Positions 7,292-19,105 are shown, counted from the first letter of the stretch. The stretch: 64,000 nucleotides of DNA from an uncultured bacterium (GCA_949284685.1 CASDWE010000002.1:660106-724105); one strand, 5' to 3'. Notes: generated from the sequence alone by a model not told the origin. A program made the numbers and translations.

Positions 7292-9229
7292 ATGAAAAGC
7301 GATTTTATTAAGAAAAAGTTCTCGTTTATAGTAGTATTGCTAGCCGTCTTATCTTTAACTGCTTGCAATTTTAATTCTAGTAGTTCTACTAGTATTTTTA
7401 ACACTTCTTCAACATCCTCGTTCGTGGATAAACCAAGCATCACAATTAATAATGGTAATGAAATTGATTTGTTAGTTGGTCAAAAAGTCCAACTCGATGT
7501 ATCTTTAAATCGTATTACAGGAACAATTAAGTATAGAAGTTTAAATGAAAATGTGTGCACTATTGATGATAATGGTTTGATAAGTGCTGTTAGTGAGGGA
7601 AGAACTACTGTAATTGCTTCCGCTGGAGGATATTCAGATAGTATTGTTATAAATGTTAGCGAGAATAAATCACCTATTGTTAATATTATTACTCCAAGTC
7701 CTTTTCAAATATATCAATATAATTTGAAATTAATTGAATACGAAGTTCTTAACTATGATGGTTCTGTTGATGTAACTAGTTCACATCCTGATATTGTAAG
7801 TGTCGATGAAGTTTATTCAAATATGATAGCAGTCAGCGGCTTAAAAATTGGCTCATCAACTATTACAGTTTCACTTGATAGTGGTGAATCAGATAGCATT
7901 GTTGTAAATGTTGTAGAAGAAAGTATTGAAACGCTTTCAATATCATTTTTAGATGATGAAATTAGAGTTGGCTCATTTACTTCGTTAAATGTAAGAATTG
8001 AACCTGCTAGTTTTATAAATCGTGTTTCTTACAATGTTTTAAGTGGAAGTGATTTGATTGAATTTGAAGGCGATAGCATTTATGCAATTGGATCAGGCGA
8101 AGTAGAAATTCAAGCTGAATGTGATGGCTTAAAATCCAATATCGCCACTTTAAATATTTACGATTTTGAAATAAAGGTTGATGATCCAGTTATTAATGTT
8201 GGTGATCATGAACGAATTCGTGATAGTTTTTATCAAGGTCAATTGAAAAATTTAAAAGCAAATATCGAAGATGAAAATATTATATCTGTTACTTTTGCAC
8301 AGACAGTTGTTGATGCTTTTTATGTTGATGCTTTAAGTGTTGGAACAACAAGTTTTTATTTATATGATGATGATGGATTGATTTCTAACACCTTAGAAAT
8401 AGAAGTTATTGATGGAAATCCTTATGAAAATGTTGATAAAGAAGAATTTTATAATGATTATACAAGAGCAAATAGTTACACTGACGCGATGTTTAGAAGC
8501 GAATATTATTTAATGTCTGGCAGTATCGCTTTGCAAGATCAAGAACCCACTATTGCTAAAAATCAGCCTAAAGCATCTGATGGTAAATTAATTCATAATT
8601 CAAAAACACATTATTCTAATTATGGAAATACTTATACCGTTTATGATAGTAACGGAGAAGAGGCATTCCAAGTTTATTATGGTGCGGCTTATGTTTCTTT
8701 AGAAGAAGTCGCTGCTTATATTTATGCATGGGGAGATGTTCCAATTAATTATAATGAAGGAAAATCCGCTAGCCCAGCACTTTCGCCATGGGGAGAATAT
8801 TTAAGATTAAATAATAGCAAATTTTCTGGAGATGTTGATAGTTATCCTTATGAACCAGTTCTTCCTGATATTTCTGGTTGTGGTGGGAATTTAATTTACT
8901 ATGAAATAGATATTGGAACAACAGGAACGGATTGTGATCCAAATTATACACCCGCAATTTACAATGACGGATATTATATTACACGTGGTGCGGCTAGAAT
9001 CGTATATTCCCGCTATTACGAAGATACTGGAGAACCAGTCAATTCTTACGATCGCTATGTTTTCTATACTTATAATCATTACAACGATTTCCAAGAATAC
9101 CTAAATTATGAAAATGGTTGGGGAGAAATGTTTGGAAATATTACTGGTGGTGGAGTAATTTCAAGCAAAAATCCTAATTTATGCAACCCAACTCCTTACG
9201 TTGAAACTGTCAGAATGGACTTATTTTAA
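7292..9229 (+). CDS. Lipoprotein with BIG2 (bacterial Ig-like) repeats and a barnase-like RNase domain
   Basis: 645 residues. The signal peptide ends in the lipobox SLTAC (Cys25), followed by a Ser/Thr linker. Residues about 45-290 hold repeated BIG2-type Ig-like units (for example NENVCTIDDNGLISAVSEG). The C-terminal 180 residues resemble microbial RNases of the barnase/RNase T1 superfamily: YEIDIGTT matches barnase's READINYTS, ARIVYS matches DRILYS, and YNHYNDF matches DHYQTF. These would place the catalytic triad at Glu538, Arg569 and His596. The protein would be a surface-anchored RNase for nutrient scavenging or antagonism. No barstar-like inhibitor gene is seen next to it. The barnase match is mine by eye and needs a profile test. 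Confidence 0.75.
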   Translation: MKSDFIKKKFSFIVVLLAVLSLTACNFNSSSSTSIFNTSSTSSFVDKPSITINNGNEIDLLVGQKVQLDVSLNRITGTIKYRSLNENVCTIDDNGLISAVSEGRTTVIASAGGYSDSIVINVSENKSPIVNIITPSPFQIYQYNLKLIEYEVLNYDGSVDVTSSHPDIVSVDEVYSNMIAVSGLKIGSSTITVSLDSGESDSIVVNVVEESIETLSISFLDDEIRVGSFTSLNVRIEPASFINRVSYNVLSGSDLIEFEGDSIYAIGSGEVEIQAECDGLKSNIATLNIYDFEIKVDDPVINVGDHERIRDSFYQGQLKNLKANIEDENIISVTFAQTVVDAFYVDALSVGTTSFYLYDDDGLISNTLEIEVIDGNPYENVDKEEFYNDYTRANSYTDAMFRSEYYLMSGSIALQDQEPTIAKNQPKASDGKLIHNSKTHYSNYGNTYTVYDSNGEEAFQVYYGAAYVSLEEVAAYIYAWGDVPINYNEGKSASPALSPWGEYLRLNNSKFSGDVDSYPYEPVLPDISGCGGNLIYYEIDIGTTGTDCDPNYTPAIYNDGYYITRGAARIVYSRYYEDTGEPVNSYDRYVFYTYNHYNDFQEYLNYENGWGEMFGNITGGGVISSKNPNLCNPTPYVETVRMDLF

Positions 9230-9236
9230 ACAACAT

Positions 9237-9275
9237 TAAGCAAACTGTCTATTAATTAATATAGTGTTTGTTTAA
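9237..9275 (+). terminator. Possible weak terminator hairpin
   Basis: CAAAC and GTTTG with further partial pairing (TCTAT with ATATAG) bracket an AT-only loop, followed by a T-rich stretch, between the RNase lipoprotein and the next gene. The stem is imperfect. Confidence 0.3.
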
Positions 9276-9318
9276 GTTATATTATTTTGTTAGAATAATT
9301 AGGCAGGATTTAAACAAC

Positions 9319-10632
9319 ATGTGGTATGAAATTTTATATCAAGTTCTCAGTGCAATTAATTATGTTGTGCTTTTAATTATTGCTATACCATTATTGGTTC
9401 AAATTCTTTATGTTTTGTTTGCTTGGGTAAAGAAAAAAACTTATCCGCATTCTGATAAAAAAGGAAAAATAGCTTATATAATTCCTGCTTGTAACGAAGA
9501 AAGTGTAATTTTTAATACTGTTAAATCTATTATCGACAAACAAAATTATCCAAGGGATTTATTTGATGTTTATGTCATCGCTAATAATTGTCAGGATAAC
9601 ACTGCAAAATTAGCAAAAGAAGCTGGAGCAATTGTTTGGATATACGATGACCCAAATCCTGAACATCACATTGCTGCGTATCCTTTAAAATATGGTTTTG
9701 ATAAAATAATGGCAATGGAAAAATATGATATGATTATTAGAATTGACGCTGATAATCATATTAACGATGATTTTTCTAAACTAATGAATGATGCATATCA
9801 AAGCGGAGTGGATTTTGCTCGTCCATATGAAGGGGCCTTAAATGCTAAACAAAATTTTTATACGAAAGCTTGTACCTTGTTTTATACTTTTGATTCTCGT
9901 TATGGTTCAAGAGTTCGTGAACGTTTAAATATTGCCGCCCATATTAATGGAAGTGGATCAATGATGTCGACAAAAATGTTAAAAGCATGCGGAGGGTATA
10001 ATACTCTTACTATTACTGAAGATGCTGAATTTAATTTTGATCGAATGTTAGAAGGATATAAAGGACACTATGTTGAAGATGCAATTATATATGAAGACAT
10101 GCCGTCTTCATTTGAAGATACAAAAAATAGAAATAAAAGAATATATAGCGGCAGCATGAAACTTTTAAAAAGCAAATTATTATTGATGTTAGGCAAATTT
10201 TTTACGACTGGTAGAATATCTTATCTTGAGATGTTTATGTCTTATATTTTTATATTTTTATCTGTTATTTTATGTACTTGGATACCTTTATATTATATTT
10301 ATGATTTTACTTTTATTGCATTATGTGCAAATGGAACAATACCTGTAAGTATGTTTTCACCAGGTTATTATGATAGTGTAATGTGGACCACAATTTATGC
10401 GATGATAGGAATATTATTATCTCTATTTGTATTTTTTGGAATTATACAAGGACTAGTCTTGGTTTTAATTGATTATAAAAAAATGGGTGCAGATTCTCCA
10501 AAAGAGTTAATTTCCGCGGCGTTATTATTTCCTTGTTTTTTGTTTATTTATGTGATTACTTTATGTATGGGAGCTTTTTCAAAAAAAGTCGTTTGGAAAA
10601 AAATAAAAAGGAATCCGAAAAATGAAAACTGA
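9319..10632 (+). CDS. Membrane glycosyltransferase family 2 (cellulose-synthase-like)
   Basis: 437 residues from the ATG at 9319; a TTG at 9268 would add a basic 17-residue extension without support. An N-terminal membrane helix is followed by the GT-A domain (IIPACNEESVIFNTVKSI), the DAD motif (RIDADNH) for UDP-sugar/metal binding and TEDAEF, the TED acid motif of processive GT2 enzymes. Two to three helices close the protein. It probably polymerises or transfers sugars across the membrane to make a surface glycan. The usual QxxRW motif is not evident (KNRNKRIYSG in its place). It overlaps the next ABC gene by 11 bases. Confidence 0.85.
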   Translation: MWYEILYQVLSAINYVVLLIIAIPLLVQILYVLFAWVKKKTYPHSDKKGKIAYIIPACNEESVIFNTVKSIIDKQNYPRDLFDVYVIANNCQDNTAKLAKEAGAIVWIYDDPNPEHHIAAYPLKYGFDKIMAMEKYDMIIRIDADNHINDDFSKLMNDAYQSGVDFARPYEGALNAKQNFYTKACTLFYTFDSRYGSRVRERLNIAAHINGSGSMMSTKMLKACGGYNTLTITEDAEFNFDRMLEGYKGHYVEDAIIYEDMPSSFEDTKNRNKRIYSGSMKLLKSKLLLMLGKFFTTGRISYLEMFMSYIFIFLSVILCTWIPLYYIYDFTFIALCANGTIPVSMFSPGYYDSVMWTTIYAMIGILLSLFVFFGIIQGLVLVLIDYKKMGADSPKELISAALLFPCFLFIYVITLCMGAFSKKVVWKKIKRNPKNEN

Positions 10633-11629
10633 ATACGCTTTAGTAGTAGAACATTTAGCAAAAACATATGGCAATCCTTTAATGATAAATGCTATCCCTT
10701 CTAAACAGGAAAAAAAGAAAGGAAAAAACGCTGTTGTCGCAGTGGATGATATTTCTTTTAAAGTCAAAAAAGGGTCTTTGTTTGCTTTTCTTGGTATAAA
10801 TGGTGCAGGTAAATCCACAACCATAAATATCATTTGTTCAATATTAAACAAAGACCATGGCAAAATATATGTTGATGGGAAGGATTTAGATAAGGATAGT
10901 TTTGATATTAAAAATGAAATTGGTATTGTTTTTCAAACTAGTGTTTTAGATCAAGAATTAACAGTCAAAGAAAATCTTGATATCCGAACGTCTTTTTATC
11001 GTCTTAGCAAAAACGAAAAAAAAGAAAATATTGACATGATTGTTAAACTACTTAATTTGGGACCTATTTTAAATCAACCAATAAAATCATTAAGTGGCGG
11101 ACAAAAAAGACGTGTTGATATTGCAAGAGCGATGGTTCATAAACCAAAGCTGTTAATTTTAGATGAACCCACTACCGGATTAGATCCTAAAACAAGATTA
11201 ACTGTTTGGACATTAATTGATAAAATTCAAAAAGAAACAGGAATGACTGTCTTTTTAACTACTCACTATCTAGAAGAAGCTGATAAAGCTAGTTATGTAA
11301 TTATTATGGACAAAGGTAAAATCATTGCTGAAGGAACGCCTAATGAATTAAAAAATTTGTATTCTAGCGATTATATTTTATCTTATATGGATTTAAATGA
11401 AGAATTCGAATTTTTGTTAAAAAAAGATCATGTTTCCTTTATATATGATGATGAAAAGAAAGCATATAAAGTTAATGTTGGTCAAACAAAAAAGGCTAAA
11501 GATTTTGTTAAGAAATATACAACATATATGAATGATATAGAAATATTAAAAGGCAACATGGATGATGTATTTTTAAATGTTACAGGAAAAAATCTTACAC
11601 TAGAGGTTGAAAATGAAAAGAAGGATTAG
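10622..11629 (+). CDS. ABC transporter ATP-binding protein (DrrA/ABC-2 type)
   Basis: 335 residues. Walker A GINGAGKST (58-66), signature LSGGQKRR, Walker B LLILDEPTTGLD and the H-loop TTHYLEEAD are all intact. A C-terminal extension (SSDYILSYMDLNEE onward) is typical of ABC-2 exporters. The N-terminus contains an unusual Lys-rich insert (SKQEKKKGKNAV) between the first strands. It overlaps the glycosyltransferase upstream and its own permease downstream, so the three are one operon; export of a glycan or lipid made by the glycosyltransferase is a reasonable but untested link. Confidence 0.9.
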   Translation: MKTEYALVVEHLAKTYGNPLMINAIPSKQEKKKGKNAVVAVDDISFKVKKGSLFAFLGINGAGKSTTINIICSILNKDHGKIYVDGKDLDKDSFDIKNEIGIVFQTSVLDQELTVKENLDIRTSFYRLSKNEKKENIDMIVKLLNLGPILNQPIKSLSGGQKRRVDIARAMVHKPKLLILDEPTTGLDPKTRLTVWTLIDKIQKETGMTVFLTTHYLEEADKASYVIIMDKGKIIAEGTPNELKNLYSSDYILSYMDLNEEFEFLLKKDHVSFIYDDEKKAYKVNVGQTKKAKDFVKKYTTYMNDIEILKGNMDDVFLNVTGKNLTLEVENEKKD

Positions 11630-12572
11630 CGATGCAATAAATGTTTTTTATCAACTCACAAAAAGACATTTTTTAGTATTTTTTAAAAACAAAGTTAGAG
11701 TATTTTATACAACGATGGTTCCACTTATTATCATCGCTGTTTATATAGTGTTTTTAAGATCTTTAGAACTTGGTACAGTAGAAAATATATTGCTAGAAAA
11801 TAATATTAAAATTGAAGATAATAATCAACTTTGGAAAATGATAGAAGCGGTCGTAGATTCTTGGATGTTATCTGGAATATTAGTATTATCCACAATTACT
11901 ATTTCCATTCAAACAAACAATATAATAATTAATGATAAAGAAAATGGTGTAAATCGTGATTTTGCAAGTTCACCAATTTCTAGAAAATTTTTAATCGGAA
12001 GTTATTTTGTTTTTAACTTTATTGTCACATTATTAATTTGTTTTATAGTTTTGATAATATGCTTTTTATACCTTGCTTTTATGAACGAATTTTATTTGAC
12101 ATTTACAGATGTTGTAATGATTATTGCAATATTGATATTGTCAACTATTACATCAACTTTAATGACTATTTTTATTTGTTCATTTATTAAAAAAGAATCT
12201 ACACTTGGTAGTATCATCGCTGTATTTAGTGCAGTAGCAGGATTTTTAATTGGTGCGTATATGCCTCTTAGCATGTTTCCATCCGTTTTAAGAAATGTAT
12301 GTTGTTTTATGCCTGGAACTTATTCGGTTGGATTAATGCGTTTTGCTTTTATGAACACCGGTTTAGAACAACTTCAAAGTATGTTGACTACTTTAAATGT
12401 TGATCCATCATTATTTGATGCTTTGACTGAAAATTTTGGATTCAGTTTAGAAGTTTTTGATTATCCATTAGAAGTAGGATATCAAGCAATTGTTAATATC
12501 GTATGCGTTTTGATTTTAGCGGTTATGAATATATTTTCCGCTAAATATCTTGCAAAAGTTACTTCTAATTAA
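11613..12572 (+). CDS. ABC-2 type transporter permease
   Basis: 319 residues from the ATG at 11613, which has AGAGG six bases upstream; a TTG at 11607 is less likely. About six hydrophobic helices are visible, with a cytoplasmic start (RRISDAINVFYQLTKRHFLVFF) and the conserved ABC-2 region near NRDFASSPISRKFLIGSYF. It overlaps the preceding ATPase gene by 17 bases, so translation is coupled and the two form one exporter. The substrate is unknown. Confidence 0.85.
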   Translation: MKRRISDAINVFYQLTKRHFLVFFKNKVRVFYTTMVPLIIIAVYIVFLRSLELGTVENILLENNIKIEDNNQLWKMIEAVVDSWMLSGILVLSTITISIQTNNIIINDKENGVNRDFASSPISRKFLIGSYFVFNFIVTLLICFIVLIICFLYLAFMNEFYLTFTDVVMIIAILILSTITSTLMTIFICSFIKKESTLGSIIAVFSAVAGFLIGAYMPLSMFPSVLRNVCCFMPGTYSVGLMRFAFMNTGLEQLQSMLTTLNVDPSLFDALTENFGFSLEVFDYPLEVGYQAIVNIVCVLILAVMNIFSAKYLAKVTSN

Positions 12573-12580
12573 ATTTAATA

Positions 12581-12609
12581 TTGACATAACACAACAGATA
12601 ATACAGAAT
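12581..12609 (+). promoter_or_regulatory. Promoter of the GntR-ABC operon
   Basis: A perfect TTGACA (12581-12586), a 17-base spacer and CAGAAT (12604-12609). The ATG of the repressor follows only five bases later, so the start of transcription should fall at or beside the start codon. Confidence 0.55.
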
Positions 12610-12614
12610 AAGGT

Positions 12615-12962
12615 ATGAACTTTGTTTCTAATATACCTTTATTTTTGCAAGTCAGCGATTATTTTAAGCATCTAATTGACGTTGGGGCATATAAAGAAAA
12701 TGAAATGTTACCATCTGTTAGAGAAGTTGCAAATACTTATAATATTAATCCAAATACTGTTTTTAAAGCTTATGAAATATTAGTTAAAGACGGATATATT
12801 TATAGCGTTTATAAAAAAGGTTTTTATGTTAAAAAAAGTATAGAAAATAATAACCAATTATTTTTAAAAGAAAAAATAGATGAATTATTAACGGCAAATT
12901 ATAGTATTTCAGAAATTATTGAATATTGTCAGTCTCTTCAAAAGGAGAAAAATAAAAAATGA
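12615..12962 (+). CDS. GntR-family transcriptional regulator, YtrA subfamily
   Basis: 115 residues, the length of the short YtrA subgroup. The winged helix-turn-helix is clear: IPLFLQVSDYFKHLI, then LPSVREVANTYNINPNTVFKAYEIL and a wing ending KKGFYVKK. There is no large effector domain, only a short C-terminal helical tail for dimerisation. Such regulators repress adjacent ABC transporter operons and respond to cell-envelope stress. The stop codon overlaps the next start (ATGA), so it is co-expressed with the transporter it probably controls. No clear operator palindrome was found around the promoter. Confidence 0.88.
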   Translation: MNFVSNIPLFLQVSDYFKHLIDVGAYKENEMLPSVREVANTYNINPNTVFKAYEILVKDGYIYSVYKKGFYVKKSIENNNQLFLKEKIDELLTANYSISEIIEYCQSLQKEKNKK

Positions 12963-13852
12963 TTGAAGTTAAAAATGTAACTAAAAATTTTTTTGATGTG
13001 TGTGCAATCGATGACTTGAGTTTAAAAATATCAAGAGGGATTGTTGGATTAGTGGGGCAAAATGGTTCAGGAAAATCAACATTATTAAGATTAATTGGTA
13101 ATGTTATTTATCAAGACAGCGGGGAAATTTTTATCGATGGAATATCCAACAATGATAAAGAAAGCAAAGAAAAAGTTTTCTTTTTAAGTGATAATCCTTA
13201 TGTTCCATATTTTTCTAATGTTGATGATTTGATTGAACTATATTCATCGTTATATAAGTTGAATAAAGATAAATTTTATTCAATTGTTAATAGTTTTTCT
13301 CTTCCAATCAATCGAAGAATATCAGGGTTTTCTAAGGGAATGAAAAGACAACTATTCATCGCTCTTACTCTTTCTATTGATGCAAAATATTATCTTTTAG
13401 ATGAAGTATTTGATGGCTTAGATCCATTAGTTATGAACATTATTAAAAATGAGTTTTTAAAATTATCAGAAGAAGATAAAGTTATTGTCATTTCTTCTCA
13501 TAATATAAATGCTTTACAAAGAATGGCAGATCGCTTTTTGATTTTATACAAAGGTAAAATTATTAAAGATGATGATTCTTCTAATGAAACTAAGAAAGCA
13601 GAATTTTTAAAATATCAAATTATTAGCGATAAGCCTCTGACGGAAAGCATATTAAAAGAATTACATTTTAATGTTTTATCTTTTAATAAATTAGGCAGTG
13701 TTTGTCATGCGATATTTGTTAATGAAGAAAAAGCTTCATTAGAAGAAAAAATTAATAAATATTTTACACCTAAATTTGTAGAGGAAATTCCAATAGACAT
13801 GGAAGAAACCCTTTCTTTAGAAATGCTATTGGCTAAAAAGGAGGAAAAATAA
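12959..13852 (+). CDS. ABC transporter ATP-binding protein of the GntR-linked module
   Basis: 297 residues. Walker A GQNGSGKST and Walker B YYLLDEVFDGLDP are clear; the signature is the variant FSKGMKRQ rather than LSGGQ, as is frequent in YtrB/BcrA-like ATPases. The H-loop is VISSHNINAL. The acidic C-terminal 80 residues are diverged. It overlaps the GntR gene by four bases and lies three bases before its permease gene, so the three form one operon. Confidence 0.9.
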   Translation: MIEVKNVTKNFFDVCAIDDLSLKISRGIVGLVGQNGSGKSTLLRLIGNVIYQDSGEIFIDGISNNDKESKEKVFFLSDNPYVPYFSNVDDLIELYSSLYKLNKDKFYSIVNSFSLPINRRISGFSKGMKRQLFIALTLSIDAKYYLLDEVFDGLDPLVMNIIKNEFLKLSEEDKVIVISSHNINALQRMADRFLILYKGKIIKDDDSSNETKKAEFLKYQIISDKPLTESILKELHFNVLSFNKLGSVCHAIFVNEEKASLEEKINKYFTPKFVEEIPIDMEETLSLEMLLAKKEEK

Positions 13853-13855
13853 TAT

Positions 13856-15049
13856 ATGAAGCTTAAGTCATTTATTAAATGGCAAGTTAAGCAATGGTTG
13901 CCTTTATTTATTTTAGCCATTTTATTTATGGGTTCATTTGTTTTACTTTGGACAACTTTTGGTAATGTTATGAATTGGGTTAGCGATTTATCAAGACCAC
14001 CTGTTTCTAACGATAATTATGACGGAATTATGGTATTTTTTGGCGAGACTAGTAGCTGTCTTTCAATTATGATACCGCTTTTATTTGTTATTAGTTTAAT
14101 TATGCCGATGTTTGTATATAGTTATCGCTTTAATAGACGACAAACCGACACATTTATGCAAGCACCTTTTTCTAAAAATAACTTTAGAATTACAAGGATT
14201 TTGATTGGTTTAGCACTAATTTTAATTAGTTTTAGTATTGTTTATTTTTTAGGAGTTTTAATAATTGGAGTTCGTCAATTATCCTTACCTGATGTTCGTG
14301 AAGTAAATGATGGGGTATTATATTTAAAAAGATTTAATTTTGGCCATTATTTCACTGCATATTTATTTTTTATTTTAATCGCATCACTGCAATATTTTAT
14401 TAATTGTATGATTGTTTCTTTTGCTGATTCAATATTAGATGCAATACTATTATTATTTTTTGTCCATTGCATATTAATTTTTGCAGAATTTGTTTTAGCA
14501 TCAACGATTATTACGCTTGGTGCTAGGTATTATTTAAATGGTCCATATGTCGATAGTTATGAAATTTTAAATTTAATTTTATTTTCACCATCAATGTTAT
14601 ATTTCTTCTTTTTAGGATCTAATATTTTTGAACCGCTTATCACAGGAGAGTATGTCATGATGAGTATTGTTCATTGTCAAGATTATATTTATATATTGAA
14701 TGGTATTATATTTGCATTATTAAGCGGCGTTAGTATTTATAAAATTTTCTTTGTTCGTGATCCAAGTGGCGAATTTGCTGGAAAAGGTGGGCCTAGAAAA
14801 TATCCAATATCTTTATTAGTTCATGGTTATTTTTTAATGATTGGTCTTTTATATAGTTTTGTTGGAATTACAGGTATTTTAGTTTTAATCATATTATTTT
14901 TTGTTTGTTATTCGATTTCTTATTACGCTGTTATTGCTATATATAATAGAACGTTTAAAATTAATAAAGCACAAATAATTACTATGTCTTCTATAGCAGG
15001 AGTGTCTTTGCTATTTACAATAATTTATTCTTGTTTAGGCATCTGGTAG
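13856..15049 (+). CDS. Membrane subunit of the GntR-linked ABC module
   Basis: 397 residues, about nine to ten hydrophobic segments, starting with KLKSFIKWQVKQWLPLFILAILF, the short cytoplasmic helix and first membrane span seen in ABC-2-like permeases of the YtrC type. The motif NRRQTDTFMQAPFSKNNFRITRI sits where these permeases contact the ATPase. AAAGGAGG lies just upstream. No family name can be given beyond ABC-2-like permease. Confidence 0.75.
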   Translation: MKLKSFIKWQVKQWLPLFILAILFMGSFVLLWTTFGNVMNWVSDLSRPPVSNDNYDGIMVFFGETSSCLSIMIPLLFVISLIMPMFVYSYRFNRRQTDTFMQAPFSKNNFRITRILIGLALILISFSIVYFLGVLIIGVRQLSLPDVREVNDGVLYLKRFNFGHYFTAYLFFILIASLQYFINCMIVSFADSILDAILLLFFVHCILIFAEFVLASTIITLGARYYLNGPYVDSYEILNLILFSPSMLYFFFLGSNIFEPLITGEYVMMSIVHCQDYIYILNGIIFALLSGVSIYKIFFVRDPSGEFAGKGGPRKYPISLLVHGYFLMIGLLYSFVGITGILVLIILFFVCYSISYYAVIAIYNRTFKINKAQIITMSSIAGVSLLFTIIYSCLGIW

Positions 15050-15151
15050 TTTATTAATTTTTATTTTAAGTTAAATTTATTATTAAAATAAGTTTGAATT
15101 TCATAAGAAAATGATAAAATCATTTTATGAAAGGAATGTATTATTTTTAAT

Positions 15152-16381
15152 ATGAAAAAATCTTTAATAAAAAACTACGCAAAATTAATCGTAGATGTTG
15201 GTGCAAATGTTAAGAAAGGTCAAGATGTTGTAATTTATGCATCAGTGGAAAATCCTGAATTTGTTTCTTATTTAGTGGAATATTCTTACAAAAGAAAAGC
15301 TAATAAAGTTGAAGTAAGATGGACAGATCAAAATATTGATAAACTGCATTATAAATATCAATCTTTATCCACTCTTAGCGAAGTAAGACAATGGGAGTTA
15401 GAAAGAAAAAAATCTGATTTAGAACATTTACCATGTCATATTTATATTGAAAGCGATGATCCTAATGGTTTAATGGGTATCGACCAAAATAAATTAATGT
15501 CATCATCAATGGCAAGAAGCAAAATTTTTAAACCAATAAGGGACGCTATGGATAATAAATATCAATGGGTTATAGCAGGTATTCCCTCTTTAAAATGGGC
15601 AAAAAAATTATTTCCAAATGAATCAAATAAAAAAGCAATTGATAAACTTTGGGAAGCAATTTTAAAAACTTCAAGAGCATATGATGGAAATCCAATTGAA
15701 AATTGGAAGAATCATAATGAAAACCTTGCAAAAAAGACTTCTTTTTTAAATTCTTTAAATCTAGATTATTTACATTATTATTCTAAAAATGGTACAAATT
15801 TTAAGGTTTGGTTACATGATGATGGTTTGTGGTGTGCTGGTAGTGAAAAGACCTTAAATAAAAACATTGTGTTTAATCCAAATATTCCTAGTGAAGAATG
15901 TTTTACATCTCCCGTCAAAGGAAAAGCCGAGGGTATAGTTTATTCTAGCAAACCTCTTTCTTATCAATCGCAATTGATTGAAAATTTCTCTATACTTTTT
16001 AAAGATGGAAAAGCAGTTGAAGTTCACGCTGAAAAAAACGAAGACTTATTAAAACAAATGATTAATTACGATGAAGGATCGGCATATCTTGGTGAATGTG
16101 CATTAGTTCCATTTGATTCGCCAATTAATAATACGGGTATTTTATTTTTAAGCACTCTTTATGATGAAAACGCTTGCTGCCATTTAGCGTTAGGTGCAGG
16201 CTTTAATAACTGCATTAAAAATTATGAAAAATATAGTCTTGATGAATTGCATAAAAAAGGAATAAATGATTCTTCAATGCATGTAGATTTTATGATTGGC
16301 ACTAGTGATTTAAATATTGATGGTTACACTAAGGATGGTAAAAAAGTTGCTATATTTAAAGAAGGGAATTGGGCATTTTAA
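15152..16381 (+). CDS. M29 family metallo-aminopeptidase (AmpS/PepS-like)
   Basis: 409 residues, the usual length of thermophilic-type aminopeptidases. The N-terminal half ([19 protein letters not shown]) and the metal half with [17 protein letters not shown] and HLALGAGF carry the Glu, Glu and His ligands of the M29 dinuclear site; the final [15 protein letters not shown] supplies the last His and Asp. The enzyme trims N-terminal residues from peptides in the cytoplasm. An extended -10 (TGA-TAAAAT, 15112-15120) lies upstream; AAGGAA is 16 bases before the ATG, farther than usual. The stop overlaps the glyA start (TAATG). Confidence 0.9.
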   Translation: MKKSLIKNYAKLIVDVGANVKKGQDVVIYASVENPEFVSYLVEYSYKRKANKVEVRWTDQNIDKLHYKYQSLSTLSEVRQWELERKKSDLEHLPCHIYIESDDPNGLMGIDQNKLMSSSMARSKIFKPIRDAMDNKYQWVIAGIPSLKWAKKLFPNESNKKAIDKLWEAILKTSRAYDGNPIENWKNHNENLAKKTSFLNSLNLDYLHYYSKNGTNFKVWLHDDGLWCAGSEKTLNKNIVFNPNIPSEECFTSPVKGKAEGIVYSSKPLSYQSQLIENFSILFKDGKAVEVHAEKNEDLLKQMINYDEGSAYLGECALVPFDSPINNTGILFLSTLYDENACCHLALGAGFNNCIKNYEKYSLDELHKKGINDSSMHVDFMIGTSDLNIDGYTKDGKKVAIFKEGNWAF

Positions 16382-17610
16382 TGGATCTTTATCACGACGA
16401 CATCGAAACTTATAAAATAATATCAAAAGAAAAACATCGCCAAAAATATAATATTGAATTGATAGCTAGCGAAAATTTCGTTTCAAAAGCTGTCATGCAA
16501 GCGGTTGGATCTGTTTTAACAAACAAATACGCTGAAGGATATCCAAATAAACGATATTATGGTGGATGTAAATATGTTGATCAAGTTGAAACTTTAGCTA
16601 CTGAAAGATTGAAAAAATTATTTAATGTTAAATTTGTTAATGTTCAACCACATTCTGGCTCACAAGCTAACATGGCCGTATATCGAGCGCTGTTAAATTA
16701 TGGCGATGCTATTTTAGGAATGGATTTAAATGCTGGAGGTCATTTGACTCATGGCTATAAGTTATCTTTTTCTGGCCAAGATTATAAAGCGTATAGCTAT
16801 GGATTAAATAGTGTAACTGAAATGCTTGATTATGAAGAAATTCGTCAACTTGCTTTAAAAATCAAACCAAAGATGATAGTAGCGGGAGCAAGTGCTTATC
16901 CTCGCAAAATCGATTTTAAAAAATTTCGTAAAATAGCAGATGAAGTCGGTGCCTATCTTTTTGTTGACATGGCACATATTGCTGGCTTAGTAGCAGCAGG
17001 TCTCCATCAAAATCCTTGCGATTGGGCAGATGTTGTATCATCAACAACCCACAAAACATTAAGAGGTCCAAGAGGTGGAATAATTTTAACTAATAATGAA
17101 GACATCGCAAAAAAAATTAATAAAGCAGTATTTCCATGTTCTCAAGGCGGACCATTAATGCATATTATTGCCGGAAAAGCTGTTTGTTTTAAAGAAGCAT
17201 TAAGTGATGAATTTAAACTTTATCAACAACAAGTAATTAAAAATGCTCAGGCTTTAGCAAATCAATTAATGAAACTTGGTTACCATGTAATATCAAATGG
17301 TACTGATAACCACATTGTTTTAGTCGACGTTTATAAAACTAGTAATATTTCAGGGAAACAAGCAGAACAGCTGCTTGAAAAAGTCAATATTACTTGTAAT
17401 AAAAATGCAGTTGTTAATGACACGTTACCTCCGATGGTTTCAAGCGGAATTCGTCTTGGAACACCAGCGATGACAACAAGAGGATTTAAAGAAAAAGATT
17501 TTATTAAAGTTGCAAATCTTATCGATGAAACTTTAAAAAATAAAAGATCATTAAAAGAGATAAAAAAAGATGTTATCGATATGGTAAAAGATTTGGACTT
17601 GATAATGTAA
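16381..17610 (+). CDS. glyA: Serine hydroxymethyltransferase
   Basis: 409 residues starting at the ATG that shares a base with the upstream stop (TAATG), preferred to a TTG at 16369. It interconverts serine and glycine while charging tetrahydrofolate with a one-carbon unit. Visible landmarks: [46 protein letters not shown] and [13 protein letters not shown], in which Lys225 forms the PLP Schiff base. Translational coupling to the aminopeptidase is likely. No glycine riboswitch is seen upstream. Confidence 0.97.
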   Translation: MDLYHDDIETYKIISKEKHRQKYNIELIASENFVSKAVMQAVGSVLTNKYAEGYPNKRYYGGCKYVDQVETLATERLKKLFNVKFVNVQPHSGSQANMAVYRALLNYGDAILGMDLNAGGHLTHGYKLSFSGQDYKAYSYGLNSVTEMLDYEEIRQLALKIKPKMIVAGASAYPRKIDFKKFRKIADEVGAYLFVDMAHIAGLVAAGLHQNPCDWADVVSSTTHKTLRGPRGGIILTNNEDIAKKINKAVFPCSQGGPLMHIIAGKAVCFKEALSDEFKLYQQQVIKNAQALANQLMKLGYHVISNGTDNHIVLVDVYKTSNISGKQAEQLLEKVNITCNKNAVVNDTLPPMVSSGIRLGTPAMTTRGFKEKDFIKVANLIDETLKNKRSLKEIKKDVIDMVKDLDLIM

Positions 17611-17670
17611 TTATCACTTTAAAATAAAAAATATTTTATATATAATACTATTGTCAAAAAGGAGATATAA

Positions 17671-18981
<1,311 letters not shown>

Positions 18982-18994
18982 TTATTAATTATAA

Positions 18995-19026
18995 GGGCTC
19001 CGTGTGATTGCGGAGCTTTTATTTTT
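18995..19026 (+). terminator. Rho-independent terminator of eno
   Basis: GCTCCG (18997-19002) pairs with CGGAGC (19011-19016) around an 8-base loop and is followed by TTTTATTTTT. It is the most GC-rich stem in the region. Confidence 0.9.
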
Positions 19027-19105
19027 GTACTTATTTTTGTTCATAAATTCAAAATTTATTAAAAAAATTAGATTTATGTAGTATAAAAAAAGAGAAGGAC
19101 AATTT

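Noticed and set aside
15127-15150. Tiny leader frame (MKGMYYF) before the M29 aminopeptidase
   Set aside because: Seven codons with no attenuator hairpin or repeated regulatory codon; could be chance.
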